Assembly: GCA_030263275.1 (NCBI GenBank)
Contig: SZOR01000156.1
Span: forward strand, 1-7,545
Direction: 5' to 3'
DNA length: 7,545 bases
Origin: DSNY01 sp016861185
GTDB lineage: Bacteria > Pseudomonadota > Gammaproteobacteria > Burkholderiales > Burkholderiaceae_F
Shown here: positions 1 to 6,797 of the stretch, piece by piece
Numbering within the stretch: the stretch's first letter is position 1
How the letters are laid out: every line of letters begins with the position of its first letter
Position numbers and translations under genes: made by a program
Notes under the pieces: generated by a model
What the model saw: only the letters and a program-made list of their open reading frames with translations
The model's database searches: none
What the model was told of the DNA's origin: nothing

Positions 1-2
1 AC

Positions 3-362
3 CCGATCGCGTTCGAAGCATGGTCCTGTCGGGTCGTCGTGCGCGCGTGTCACGCGGAGCCACGCAGACAACGGCGGTGGCTTCCCAACCTGACCGCGAT
101 GACCAACGACGATCCCTCCGCGGATGCTGGCCTCGCCTCCGTCGTCGAACGTGACGAATTGGACCGCGCCTTCCGGCGGCTGCCGTTCGAGCAACGGACC
201 ATCCTCGTCCTGCGCCACTACCTCGACATCGAGCAGGGCGACCTGTTCCGCGCGCTCGGCCGCTACAACGGCAGCCTCGGGCGCCCCGAATACCCGAACG
301 CGGTGCTCGCCGCCTGGAAGCGGCACTGGAACTACGTTCCGAAGGCGCGGCCGCGCGCCTGA
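3..362 (+). CDS. Chimeric partial ORF: ECF sigma factor fragment joined to lytic transglycosylase C-terminus
   Basis: The frame is open to the left edge, so the start is outside the window; GTG 39 is only an internal candidate. The first part (AFEAWSCRVVVRAC, then an Arg-rich stretch, then ERDELDRAFRRLPFEQRTIL) resembles the end of region 2 and the start of region 4 of an ECF sigma factor. The region 4 helix-turn-helix that should follow is missing. From about codon 70 the frame reads GDLFRALGRYNGSLGRPEYP followed by AVLAAWKRHW, which is the C-terminal end of an SLT/GH23-type lytic transglycosylase. The catalytic Glu and most of that fold are absent. A lytic transglycosylase gene upstream of and convergent to ffh is, as I recall, usual in Burkholderiales, so the 3' part is probably native and the 5' part foreign. 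Neither half looks functional. The stop (TGA 360-362) lies 24 nt from the ffh stop. Confidence 0.7.
   Translation, partial: PIAFEAWSCRVVVRACHAEPRRQRRWLPNLTAMTNDDPSADAGLASVVERDELDRAFRRLPFEQRTILVLRHYLDIEQGDLFRALGRYNGSLGRPEYPNAVLAAWKRHWNYVPKARPRA
210..227 (+). other. Probable chimera junction (LRHYLD codons shared by both families)
   Basis: These 18 bases encode LRHYLD. The motif fits both neighbours: sigma region 4 proteins commonly read '...ILVLRHYL' here, and betaproteobacterial lytic transglycosylases commonly read 'ILRHYLDIE' before the 'LFRALGRYNGS' block. Sequence to the left reads as sigma factor and sequence to the right as transglycosylase, with the frame kept. A short shared stretch at the switch is what an assembly-graph error or a microhomology recombination would leave. 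The family resemblances are from recall; the exact breakpoint cannot be fixed from one sequence. Confidence 0.55.
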
Positions 363-388
363 GCGGGGCCCGTTTGCGGCCGGCGCTC
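361..388. terminator. Possible hairpin between convergent genes
   Basis: GAGCG (361-365) pairs with CGCTC (384-388), and GGCC (367-370) pairs with GGCC (378-381) around a 7-nt loop, leaving a small internal loop. It sits exactly between the convergent stops of the transglycosylase fragment and ffh, where a bidirectional terminator would be useful. There is no T-tract on either side, so an intrinsic terminator is not well supported and GC-rich DNA yields such pairings by chance. Confidence 0.25.
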
Positions 389-1778
389 AGCGCTTGGGCA
401 GGCCGGGCATGCCGCCCAAGGCGCCTTTGACGCCGCCGAGTCCGCGCATCATCTTCGCGAGCCCGCCCCTTTTCATCTGCTTCATCATCGCCTGCATCTG
501 CTCGAACTGATTGAGCAGGCGGTTGACTTCCTGCACCGGAACGCCGCTGCCGGCGGCGATGCGGCGCTTGCGCGAGGCCTTGATCAGCTCGGGCTTCGCG
601 CGTTCGGCCGGGGTCATCGAGTTGATGATCCCTTCGAGGCGGCGGATCTGTCGGTCGGTGTCCTGCTCGTTGATTCTGCCTGCGGCCTGCTGGAACTGCG
701 CGGGCAGCTTGTCGAGCAGCCCGCCCAGGCCGCCCATCTTGCGCATTTGCGCGACCTGTTCCTTGAAGTCGTTCAGGTCGAAGCGTTCGCCCGACTGCAT
801 GCGTTTGGCGAGCTTCTCGGCTGCCTGCACGTCGATCGATTTCTTGACGTCCTCGACCAGCGCGACGATGTCGCCCATGCCGAGCACGCGGCCGGCCATC
901 CGTTCGGGGTCGAAGCGCTCGAGCCCGCCGATCTTCTCGGCGACGCCAACGAACTTGATCGGCTTGCCGGTCACGTGCCGCACCGAAAGCGCTGCGCCGC
1001 CGCGCGCGTCGCCGTCGAGTTTGGTGAGGATCACGCCCGTCAGCGGCAGCCGCTCGGCGAAAGCTTTCGCGGTGTTGACGGCGTCCTGGCCGAGCATCGC
1101 GTCGACGACGAACAGCGTCTCGATCGGCTGGACCGCCGCTTCGAGCGCGGCGACCTCCTGCATCATCGCCTCATCGATCGCGAGCCGCCCGGCGGTGTCG
1201 ACGATCAGCACGTCGAAGAAATGCCGCCGCGCGTGATCCAACGCACGCTGCGCGATGGCGATCGGCGCGTCGCTCGTTGCGCTCGGGAAGAACTCGGCGC
1301 CGGCCTGGCTGCTCACTGCCCTCAACTGCTCGATCGCGGCGGGACGGTAGACGTCGGTCGAAACCGTCAGCACCTTCTTCTTGCGCTCGTCGATCAGCCA
1401 CTTGGCGAGCTTGGCGGCGGTCGTCGTCTTGCCCGCGCCCTGCAGGCCGGCAAGCAGGATCACCGCGGGCGGCTGCGTGGCGAGGTTCAGCTCGCGCTCG
1501 CGCGCGTCGAGATCGCCGCCCATCAACTGCGTCAATTCGCGGTGGACGACCCCGACCAGCGCCTGGCCGGGAGTGAGGCTGCCGACGACTTCCTCGCCGA
1601 GCGCCTTGTCCTTGACGCGCGCGATGAACTCGCGCACGACCGGCAGCGCCACGTCGGCTTCGAGCAGCGCGACCCGGATCTCGCGCAGCATTTCCTGCGT
1701 GTTCGCCTCGGTCAGGCGGGCCTGGCCGCGCATCGTCTTGGCGATGCGCGCGAGCCTGTCGGTCAGTTGGTCCAGCAT
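387..1778 (-). CDS. ffh: Signal recognition particle GTPase Ffh (SRP54 homolog)
   Basis: Ffh binds 4.5S RNA and, with FtsY, delivers ribosomes making membrane proteins to the inner membrane. All domains are present in the 463-aa product. The N domain (about 1-90) has the family stretch RLTEANTQEMLRE. The G domain has P-loop GLQGAGKTT (111-119), DVYRPAA (142-148), DTAGR (194-198), TKLDGDARGG (252-261) and GVAEK (278-282). The Met-rich M domain (about 325-463) has the RNA-binding SRKRRIAAGSG (402-412) and a Met/Gly-rich tail. I chose ATG 1776-1778 because the protein then begins MLDQLTDRLAR, as Ffh proteins usually do. An in-frame TTG at 1791-1793 would add five residues; neither start has a strong Shine-Dalgarno. 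Length is normal for the family (about 450-470 aa). It is divergent from ypjD, as in E. coli. Identification is firm. Confidence 0.98.
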   Translation of the reverse strand: MLDQLTDRLARIAKTMRGQARLTEANTQEMLREIRVALLEADVALPVVREFIARVKDKALGEEVVGSLTPGQALVGVVHRELTQLMGGDLDARERELNLATQPPAVILLAGLQGAGKTTTAAKLAKWLIDERKKKVLTVSTDVYRPAAIEQLRAVSSQAGAEFFPSATSDAPIAIAQRALDHARRHFFDVLIVDTAGRLAIDEAMMQEVAALEAAVQPIETLFVVDAMLGQDAVNTAKAFAERLPLTGVILTKLDGDARGGAALSVRHVTGKPIKFVGVAEKIGGLERFDPERMAGRVLGMGDIVALVEDVKKSIDVQAAEKLAKRMQSGERFDLNDFKEQVAQMRKMGGLGGLLDKLPAQFQQAAGRINEQDTDRQIRRLEGIINSMTPAERAKPELIKASRKRRIAAGSGVPVQEVNRLLNQFEQMQAMMKQMKRGGLAKMMRGLGGVKGALGGMPGLPKR

Positions 1779-1787
1779 CGGGGATTG

Positions 1788-1810
1788 GCGCAAAGGCGAG
1801 CGCTTTGCGC
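1788..1810. promoter_or_regulatory. Perfect 8-bp inverted repeat in the ffh/ypjD divergent region
   Basis: GCGCAAAG (1788-1795) and CTTTGCGC (1803-1810) are exact reverse complements around a 7-nt spacer. The dyad fills most of the 50-bp gap between the ffh and ypjD start codons and lies four bases before a TATATA element. It could be an operator read by a dimeric regulator, or a hairpin in a 5' UTR. The site is seen directly; any function is inference. Confidence 0.35.
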
Positions 1811-1814
1811 GTGG

Positions 1815-1820
1815 TATATA
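1815..1820. promoter_or_regulatory. Candidate -10 element (TATATA) for ypjD and/or ffh
   Basis: TATATA stands out in about 70% GC surroundings and is self-complementary, so it could serve as a -10 box in either direction. No convincing -35 hexamer sits 16-18 bp away on either strand. If used rightwards, transcription would begin at or just before the ypjD ATG at 1829, giving a nearly leaderless message. AGGGG at 1820-1824 could instead be the weak ribosome-binding site for ypjD. Confidence 0.3.
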
Positions 1821-1828
1821 GGGGCGCT

Positions 1829-2674
1829 ATGCGTTCCGGCGCATTCTACGTCGTCGCTCATCTCGTCGTCGCCGCCCTGTATCTGCTGCTGGCGCTGCGC
1901 GCGTGGCGCTCTTTGCAGGGCGATGTCGCCGGACCGGCGCCGGCCGACTGGTCGGCGTTTGCGCTGCCGGCGATCGCGCTGCTGCATGGCGCGCTGCTGG
2001 CGGCCGCGATCTTCGGCGACGGCGTCTTCCGCTTCGGCTTCGCGCAGGCGCTGTCGGCCACGCTGCTGCTCGCGGTGCTGATCGTCTGGGCCGAGGGCTT
2101 CTTCGTGCCGATGCGCGGGCTGCAGCTTTTCGTGCTGCCGCTGGCCGCCCTGTCGGCTGTGCTGCCCGCGCTGTTCCACGGCGTACCGGTCGCCGCGGCG
2201 AGCGACACGCTCGCGTTGCGCGTGCACCTGCTCGTGGCGATCTCCGCTTACAGCCTGCTGACGATCGCCGCGATGCACGGCCTGCTGATGGCGTCGATGG
2301 ACCGCCACCTGCACGGCAGCGTGAGCGAAAGCAGCGGGACCTTCGGTCGCATCCTGCGCGAAGTGCCGCCGCTGCTGGCGATGGAGCGACTGCTGTTCCG
2401 CCTGATCGGTGCCGGTTTCGTGCTGCTGACGGCGACCGTCGCCTCCGGCGTGTTCTTCACCGAACTGCTGTTCGGCCGGCCGCTGCGCTTCGATCACAAG
2501 ACCGTGTTCACGATCGCTTCGTGGCTGGTGTTCGCCGGGCTGCTCGCCGGCCGTTTCGTCTTCGGCTGGCGCGGACGCACGGCCTTGCGCTGGACGCTCG
2601 CCGGTTTCCTGATGCTGCTGCTCGCCTATGTCGGCAGCCGTTTCGTGCTCGAGGTGATCCTGCAGAGGGTCTGA
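1829..2674 (+). CDS. ypjD: YpjD/HemX-like cytochrome c assembly family inner membrane protein
   Basis: This is a 281-aa polytopic membrane protein of the CcsA/HemX/YpjD family. Related proteins handle heme in cytochrome c biogenesis or affect heme metabolism; the exact role of the YpjD branch is not established. About eight hydrophobic segments are visible, near residues 6-24, 46-62, 72-89, 96-115, 131-152, 192-212, 226-246 and 254-275. Two histidines fall where CcsA-like proteins keep conserved ones: H133 in LRVHLLVAISAYSLL and H223 in DHKTVFTIASW. Position next to ffh in divergent orientation matches E. coli ypjD. I chose ATG 1829, which gives a compact first helix; an upstream in-frame TTG (1805) would lie inside the inverted repeat. 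The stop overlaps the next start codon by one base (TGATG). Confidence 0.9.
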   Translation: MRSGAFYVVAHLVVAALYLLLALRAWRSLQGDVAGPAPADWSAFALPAIALLHGALLAAAIFGDGVFRFGFAQALSATLLLAVLIVWAEGFFVPMRGLQLFVLPLAALSAVLPALFHGVPVAAASDTLALRVHLLVAISAYSLLTIAAMHGLLMASMDRHLHGSVSESSGTFGRILREVPPLLAMERLLFRLIGAGFVLLTATVASGVFFTELLFGRPLRFDHKTVFTIASWLVFAGLLAGRFVFGWRGRTALRWTLAGFLMLLLAYVGSRFVLEVILQRV

Positions 2675-2910
2675 TGGGCCGCATCCTGTTCTTCGTTCTG
2701 ATCGGCATCGCGGCGTACGTCGTCTATCGCTGGTGGCGCGCTTCGCAGCGGATCGAGCGGGCGCGCGCCGAGGCGGCCGCGAAGGGGCGCAGCGAAGCGA
2801 TGGTCCGCTGCGACGTGTGCGGCCTGAACCTGCCGCAGTCGGAGGCGCTCGCCGGTAGCGAGCGCTGGTACTGCAGCGAAGAGCATCGCCGCCGGGCCGG
2901 CGGCGGTTGA
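2674..2910 (+). CDS. PP0621-family small membrane-anchored Cys/His protein
   Basis: The product is 78 aa. Residues 3-18 (RILFFVLIGIAAYVVY) form one hydrophobic segment, followed by a basic/Ala-rich linker (22-40) and a C-terminal cluster MVRCDVCGLNLP ... WYCSEEHRR. C46, C49, C67 and H71 make a CxxC...CxxxH set consistent with a small zinc-binding knuckle. This matches the PP0621 family, which as I recall often sits beside pilS in Burkholderiales and Pseudomonas. No function is established to my knowledge. The ATG at 2674 overlaps the ypjD stop by one base and has GAGGG at 2665-2669, so translation is probably coupled to ypjD. The topology prediction is a short N-terminal anchor with the metal knuckle in the cytoplasm, as suggested by the Arg/Trp-rich flank after the helix. 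Confidence 0.85.
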   Translation: MGRILFFVLIGIAAYVVYRWWRASQRIERARAEAAAKGRSEAMVRCDVCGLNLPQSEALAGSERWYCSEEHRRRAGGG

Positions 2911-2927
2911 ACGCCGGCGCGGCCGCG

Positions 2928-4637
2928 ATGGGCGTGCGTCTGTTCGGTGCCGAGCCGGCGGTCGAGCCCGCCTGGCGCACGCTCGAATACTTCGCGCTGG
3001 CGCGCGTGCTGGTGGCGAGCGCGCTCGTGCTGTCGGTCGCGGCGTTCGGCGCGCCGTTGGCCGCGCGCGGTGCGGTGGAGCTCGACGGTCCGAAAGTCCT
3101 GGCCGGCAGCCTCGTGTATTTCGCGCTCGCCGCCGGTCTGGCGATGGCCGCGTTCTTCGTGCGCCGCCGTTTCATGCTGCAGGTCGCCGGACAACTGGCG
3201 GTCGACCTCGCCTTGATCTCGTCGATGCTGGTGCTCGGCGGCGGACTGCGCAGCGGCGTGATGATCCTGTACCTGCTGCCGCTCGCGGGCGCATCGCTGC
3301 TGCTGCCGACGGCCGCCGCGTTTTTCGTCTGCTCGATCGCGGTGATCGTGCTGCTGGTCGACACCTTCCTGCGGCAGTTGCAGGGGACCGGCGCTGATGC
3401 GCTTGTCTTCCAGGCCGGCCTGTACGGGGCGGCGCTGTTCGCGATCACCGGACTGCTGCGGCTGCTGTCGGCGCGGCTCGCGGCGCAGGAGCGGCTCGCG
3501 CAGTTGCGCGGCCGCGATCTCGAAAGCCAGCTCGAGATCAACCGGCTCGTGATCGCGCAGATGGAGCAGGGCGTGATCGTGGTCGACGCCGACACGCGCG
3601 TGCGCGCCAACAACCGCGCCGCGCGCGTGCTGCTCGGCATGAATCCGAACGTGCAGTTGACCGGTCAGCGGCTGCGCGACTTTCCTGCACTGCGGCCCTT
3701 GACCGAAGCCTTCGCGCACTGGCTGGAAGCCGAGCGCGCGGCCGGCGTCTGGTCCAACAGCGTGATCCAGCCGGTCGCGCGCGCCGACGGTACCGAGCCG
3801 GTCGGCGATCTGCAGTTGCGCGCGCGTTTCGCGCGGCCGCCGTCGGACGGCGGCGGCGAATTCGTGATCTTCCTGGAGGACGTGCGCGCGGTCGAAGAGC
3901 GCGCACAGCAGCTCAAGCTTGCCGCGATGGGGCGGCTGACGGCGTCGATCGCGCACGAGATCCGCAATCCGCTGGCCGCGATCAGCCATGCCGGCCAGCT
4001 GCTCGCCGAGGAGACCCAGGCGCCGCTGCAGCAGCGGCTGACCAGCATCGTGCGCGAGAACACGCTGCGGCTGAACCGGCTGGTCGAGGATGTGCTGCGC
4101 GTGGCGCGGCGCGAACCGCCCTTGGGCGACGATATCGACCTCGGGCCTTTCGCCGAGCAGTGGCTCGCCGAATTCGTGCGGGATCGCGCGGTTGCCCCCG
4201 GCGTCATCGCGCTCCAGGTGCAGCCCGGCCTCGACGTCAAGTTCGAGCAGTCGCATCTGCGGCAGATCCTGTACAACCTCGTCGACAACGCGCTGCGCTA
4301 CGCGTCGGGGCGGCCGCGCAGCGTCGAGCTGATCGCCGAGCGCGCGCCCGACGACGGCGGCCGCGTGCGCTTGTGGGTGTTCGACGACGGCCCCGGCATC
4401 GCCGCCGAAGCGCGCAACGCGCTGTTCGAACCCTTCTACACGACGCACGCGCGCGGCACCGGGCTCGGGCTGTACATCGCGCGCGAGTTCTGCCTCGCCA
4501 ACCGGTCGGACCTCGTCTACGGCGCGCGCCGCGAACTGGACGGCAGCTCGCGCGAGGGCTTCCTCGTGCGCTTCGCCCGAACCGGCACGATCGGCGCCGA
4601 CGAGCACGGGTTCTTGGATACGATGCCGGTGCGATGA
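2928..4637 (+). CDS. pilS: Sensor histidine kinase PilS (type IV pilus two-component system)
   Basis: PilS is the inner-membrane kinase/phosphatase partner of PilR in pilin gene control. In the 569-aa product, about six hydrophobic segments lie between residues 20 and 182. A short PAS-like region follows (QMEQGVIVVDADTRVRANNR, 211-230). The dimerization/phosphoacceptor helix MGRLTASIAHEIRNPLAAIS has H343. The HATPase domain has N-box NLVDNALRYA (450-459), DDGPGI (486-491) and GTGLGLYIAREF (510-521). The next gene is its cognate regulator and overlaps it by four bases (ATGA), supporting pilS over a generic NtrB-type kinase. The start is uncertain: ATG 2928 is used here, but a TTG at 2907 overlaps the preceding stop and would add seven residues (LNAGAAA). 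Neither has a clear Shine-Dalgarno. Confidence 0.92.
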   Translation: MGVRLFGAEPAVEPAWRTLEYFALARVLVASALVLSVAAFGAPLAARGAVELDGPKVLAGSLVYFALAAGLAMAAFFVRRRFMLQVAGQLAVDLALISSMLVLGGGLRSGVMILYLLPLAGASLLLPTAAAFFVCSIAVIVLLVDTFLRQLQGTGADALVFQAGLYGAALFAITGLLRLLSARLAAQERLAQLRGRDLESQLEINRLVIAQMEQGVIVVDADTRVRANNRAARVLLGMNPNVQLTGQRLRDFPALRPLTEAFAHWLEAERAAGVWSNSVIQPVARADGTEPVGDLQLRARFARPPSDGGGEFVIFLEDVRAVEERAQQLKLAAMGRLTASIAHEIRNPLAAISHAGQLLAEETQAPLQQRLTSIVRENTLRLNRLVEDVLRVARREPPLGDDIDLGPFAEQWLAEFVRDRAVAPGVIALQVQPGLDVKFEQSHLRQILYNLVDNALRYASGRPRSVELIAERAPDDGGRVRLWVFDDGPGIAAEARNALFEPFYTTHARGTGLGLYIAREFCLANRSDLVYGARRELDGSSREGFLVRFARTGTIGADEHGFLDTMPVR

Positions 4638-6109
4638 ACGAGAAGACCAACGCGCGCGCGGAGGAGCGGCCGGCCGGCGAGGCGCGCCGGCTGCCGGCCG
4701 TGCTCGTCGTCGACGACGAGGCCGATCTGCGCGAACTGCTCGCGCTGACGCTGGTGCGTCTGGGACTGGACGTCGACACGGCCGACTCGCTCGCGCAGGC
4801 GCGCGAGCGGCTGGCGCACGGCCGCTATGCCTTGTGCCTCACCGACATGCGGCTGCCCGACGGCACCGGGCTGGACCTCGTGCGCGAAGTCGCGCAGGGC
4901 AACGGTCCGCCGATCGCGGTGATCACGGCCTTCGGCAGCGCGGAGAACGCGGTCGCCGCGCTGAAGGCTGGCGCCTTCGACTATCTCACCAAACCAGTCG
5001 ACCTGGAGCAGCTTCGTTTGCTCGTGCGCTCTGCCCTGCGCGAGGAACCGCAGATCGTGGCGCAGCGCGCGGCGGTCGCCGGCACCGACGCCGCGGTTTC
5101 GCGCCTGCTCGGCGAAACGCCGGCGATGCGGCAGCTGCGCGCGATGATCGAGCGCGTGGCGCGCAGCATGGCGCCGGTGGCGATTCTCGGCGAATCGGGC
5201 AGCGGCAAGGAACTGGTCGCGCGCGCGATCCACGACGCTTCGGCCCGGCGCGCGCTGCCGTTCGTGGCGGTCAATTGCGGCGCGATTCCGGAAACGCTGA
5301 TGGAGGCCGAGTTCTTCGGCTACCGCAAGGGCGCGTTCACCGGTGCCGATCGCGATCGCGACGGCTTCTTCCACGCCGCGGCCGGCGGCACCCTGTTCCT
5401 CGACGAGGTCGCCGAGCTGCCGCTCGCGATGCAGGTCAAGCTGCTGCGCGCGATCCAGGAGCGGCGCGTGCGCAAGGTCGGTGCGACGGCCGAGGAGCCG
5501 GTCGACGTGCGCATCCTGAGCGCCACGCACCAGGACCTGTCGAAGCTGGTCGCGGCGGGCCGCTTCCGGCAGGACCTGTACTACCGGCTCAACGTCATCG
5601 AGCTGCACGTACCGAGCCTGCGCGAACGCGTCGACGACATTCCGCTGCTGGCCGACGCGATCCTCGCGCGGCTTGCGGCGCGCGGATCGGAGGCACGCGC
5701 GACGCTGTCAGGTGCGGCGGTCCAGGCGTTGAAGCGGCACCCGTTCCCGGGCAACGTACGCGAGCTGGAGAACGTGCTCGAGCGCGCCGTCGCGCTGGCC
5801 GGCGGCGGCGAACTGCAGCCGCTCGATCTGATGCTGCCGCACGCCGAAGTCGACCTGCTGCTCGAACCCGAGAACGATGTGCCGGCCGACGGACTCGCCG
5901 CGGAGACCGCAGTCGCCGGCGAAGAGGCGGGCTACGAGATCAACGACGGCGTGCCGAATCACCTGCCCGCCTACCTCGACGCGCTCGAACGCCAGGCGAT
6001 CCGCGCCGCGCTGCTGAAGACGCGCCACAACCGGACGGCCGCGGCGCAGCTGCTGGGCATCACGTTCCGACAGCTGCGTTACAGGATGCAGCGGCTGGGG
6101 CTCAAGTGA
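4634..6109 (+). CDS. pilR: Sigma-54-dependent response regulator PilR
   Basis: PilR activates RpoN-dependent transcription, classically of pilA. The 491-aa product has three domains. The receiver (about 22-135) has acidic pair D27/D28, phosphoacceptor D71 in LTDMRLPDG, T98 and K120. The AAA+ sigma-54 activation domain (about 157-385) has Walker A GESGSGKE (186-193), the sigma-54 contact loop GAFTGA (233-238) and Walker B TLFLDE (253-258). The C-terminal Fis-type helix-turn-helix (about 448-489) ends NRTAAAQLLGITFRQLRYRM. An acidic linker (403-440) joins the last two. All residues needed for activity are present. ATG 4634 overlaps the pilS stop (ATGA), and its stop overlaps the ampD start (GTGA), so the three are probably translationally coupled. 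No convincing sigma-54 -24/-12 site was seen in this window, so its targets lie elsewhere. Confidence 0.95.
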   Translation: MNEKTNARAEERPAGEARRLPAVLVVDDEADLRELLALTLVRLGLDVDTADSLAQARERLAHGRYALCLTDMRLPDGTGLDLVREVAQGNGPPIAVITAFGSAENAVAALKAGAFDYLTKPVDLEQLRLLVRSALREEPQIVAQRAAVAGTDAAVSRLLGETPAMRQLRAMIERVARSMAPVAILGESGSGKELVARAIHDASARRALPFVAVNCGAIPETLMEAEFFGYRKGAFTGADRDRDGFFHAAAGGTLFLDEVAELPLAMQVKLLRAIQERRVRKVGATAEEPVDVRILSATHQDLSKLVAAGRFRQDLYYRLNVIELHVPSLRERVDDIPLLADAILARLAARGSEARATLSGAAVQALKRHPFPGNVRELENVLERAVALAGGGELQPLDLMLPHAEVDLLLEPENDVPADGLAAETAVAGEEAGYEINDGVPNHLPAYLDALERQAIRAALLKTRHNRTAAAQLLGITFRQLRYRMQRLGLK

Positions 6110-6711
6110 GCGCGCGACCCGACGACGGTTGGCCGCTGCTGACGGTGGCGGCCGACGGCTGGGTCGGCGGCGCGCGGCGGGATCCATCGCCTCACTTCGA
6201 CGCGCGCCCTGCGGGCAGCGCGATCGAGCTGCTCGTCATTCACAACATCAGTCTGCCGCCGGGCGCTTTCGGATCCGGCGCCATCGCACGGCTGTTCACG
6301 AATCGGCTCGACACCGCCGCGCATCCGTTCTTCGCGACGCTGGCCGGCGTGCGCGTTTCGGCGCACTTTCTGATCGAACGCGACGGCGCGCTGACGCAGT
6401 TCGTCTCCTGTCTGGACCGCGCCTGGCACGCGGGCGCGTCCGAGTTCGACGGGCGTCCGCGCTGCAACGACTTTTCGGTCGGCATCGAGCTCGAGGGTAC
6501 CGACTTCGCCCCGTTCGAGGCCGCACAGTACGCGACGCTCGCGTCGCTGACACGGGCGCTGCGCGCCGCTTATCCGTTGCGCGCGGTACGCGGACACGCG
6601 GACATCGCGCGCGACCGCAAGACCGATCCCGGTCCCTTCTTCGACTGGCCGCGCTACGCGCGGCTCGCCGCCCTCGATCCCGCGCTGCTGCCGGTGAACG
6701 CGCGCATCTGA
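6106..6711 (+). CDS. ampD: 1,6-anhydro-N-acetylmuramyl-L-alanine amidase AmpD
   Basis: AmpD is a cytoplasmic zinc amidase that removes the peptide from anhydro-muropeptides during cell-wall recycling, and so keeps AmpR/AmpC-type beta-lactamase induction low. In the 201-aa product the Amidase_2 fold carries zinc ligands H46 (LVIHNISLPPG), H164 (VRGHADIARDRKTDPGP) and D174, with catalytic residues E128 (GIELEG) and K172 matching E. coli AmpD E116 and K162. The GTG at 6106 overlaps the pilR stop by four bases and gives an N-terminus of normal length; there is no ATG in frame near it, and the upstream GGGG is a weak ribosome-binding site. The product is slightly longer than E. coli AmpD (183 aa). 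It sits at the end of the pil cluster and probably shares its transcript. No ampE or ampC is visible here. Confidence 0.95.
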   Translation: MSARPDDGWPLLTVAADGWVGGARRDPSPHFDARPAGSAIELLVIHNISLPPGAFGSGAIARLFTNRLDTAAHPFFATLAGVRVSAHFLIERDGALTQFVSCLDRAWHAGASEFDGRPRCNDFSVGIELEGTDFAPFEAAQYATLASLTRALRAAYPLRAVRGHADIARDRKTDPGPFFDWPRYARLAALDPALLPVNARI

Positions 6712-6735
6712 CGCGCCGCCGCTGCGTCTTCGCCT

Positions 6736-6762
6736 GCATCGCTCGCATCGCTCGCATCGCGC
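6736..6762 (+). repeat. Three tandem copies of a 9-bp unit
   Basis: GCATCGCTC occurs at 6736-6744 and 6745-6753, followed by GCATCGCGC (one mismatch) at 6754-6762. It lies 25 bp after the ampD stop. The last copy forms the left arm of the hairpin described next. It may simply be replication slippage. Confidence 0.7.
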
Positions 6763-6797
6763 AGCGACGTGCTGCGATGCATTGCGACTTTCTTGTT
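6754..6797 (+). terminator. Possible terminator after ampD
   Basis: GCATC (6754-6758) pairs with GATGC (6776-6780) and GCAGC (6761-6765) pairs with GCTGC (6771-6775), with a 5-nt loop GACGT and a 2-nt bulge. A moderately T-rich run (ACTTTCTTGTT, 6787-6797) follows after six bases. It is well placed to end the ypjD-to-ampD transcript just before the nrdA promoter. The T-tract is interrupted and not directly adjacent, so this is tentative. Confidence 0.4.

Noticed and set aside
1785..1820. TTGGCG (1785-1790) as a -35 box paired with TATATA (1815-1820)
   Set aside because: The spacer would be 24 bp, too long for a sigma-70 promoter.
747..2081. 444-codon plus-strand open frame across ffh
   Set aside because: It is antisense to a fully recognisable Ffh and is rich in Arg/Asp/Leu/Ala strings. 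Long shadow frames are expected at about 70% GC.
1763..3640. 625-codon minus-strand open frame over ypjD, the PP0621 gene and pilS
   Set aside because: It spans three well-supported genes on the opposite strand and shows low-complexity Gln/Arg/Ala composition without a domain.
2724..4607. 627-codon minus-strand open frame antisense to pilS
   Set aside because: It mirrors the strongly biased pilS codons and has no recognisable motif; pilS carries all kinase motifs on the plus strand.
4834..6105. Upstream extension of the ampD frame through pilR
   Set aside because: The frame stays open through pilR but its translation is Arg/Ala/Gly-rich noise. AmpD homology begins only after about 6106.
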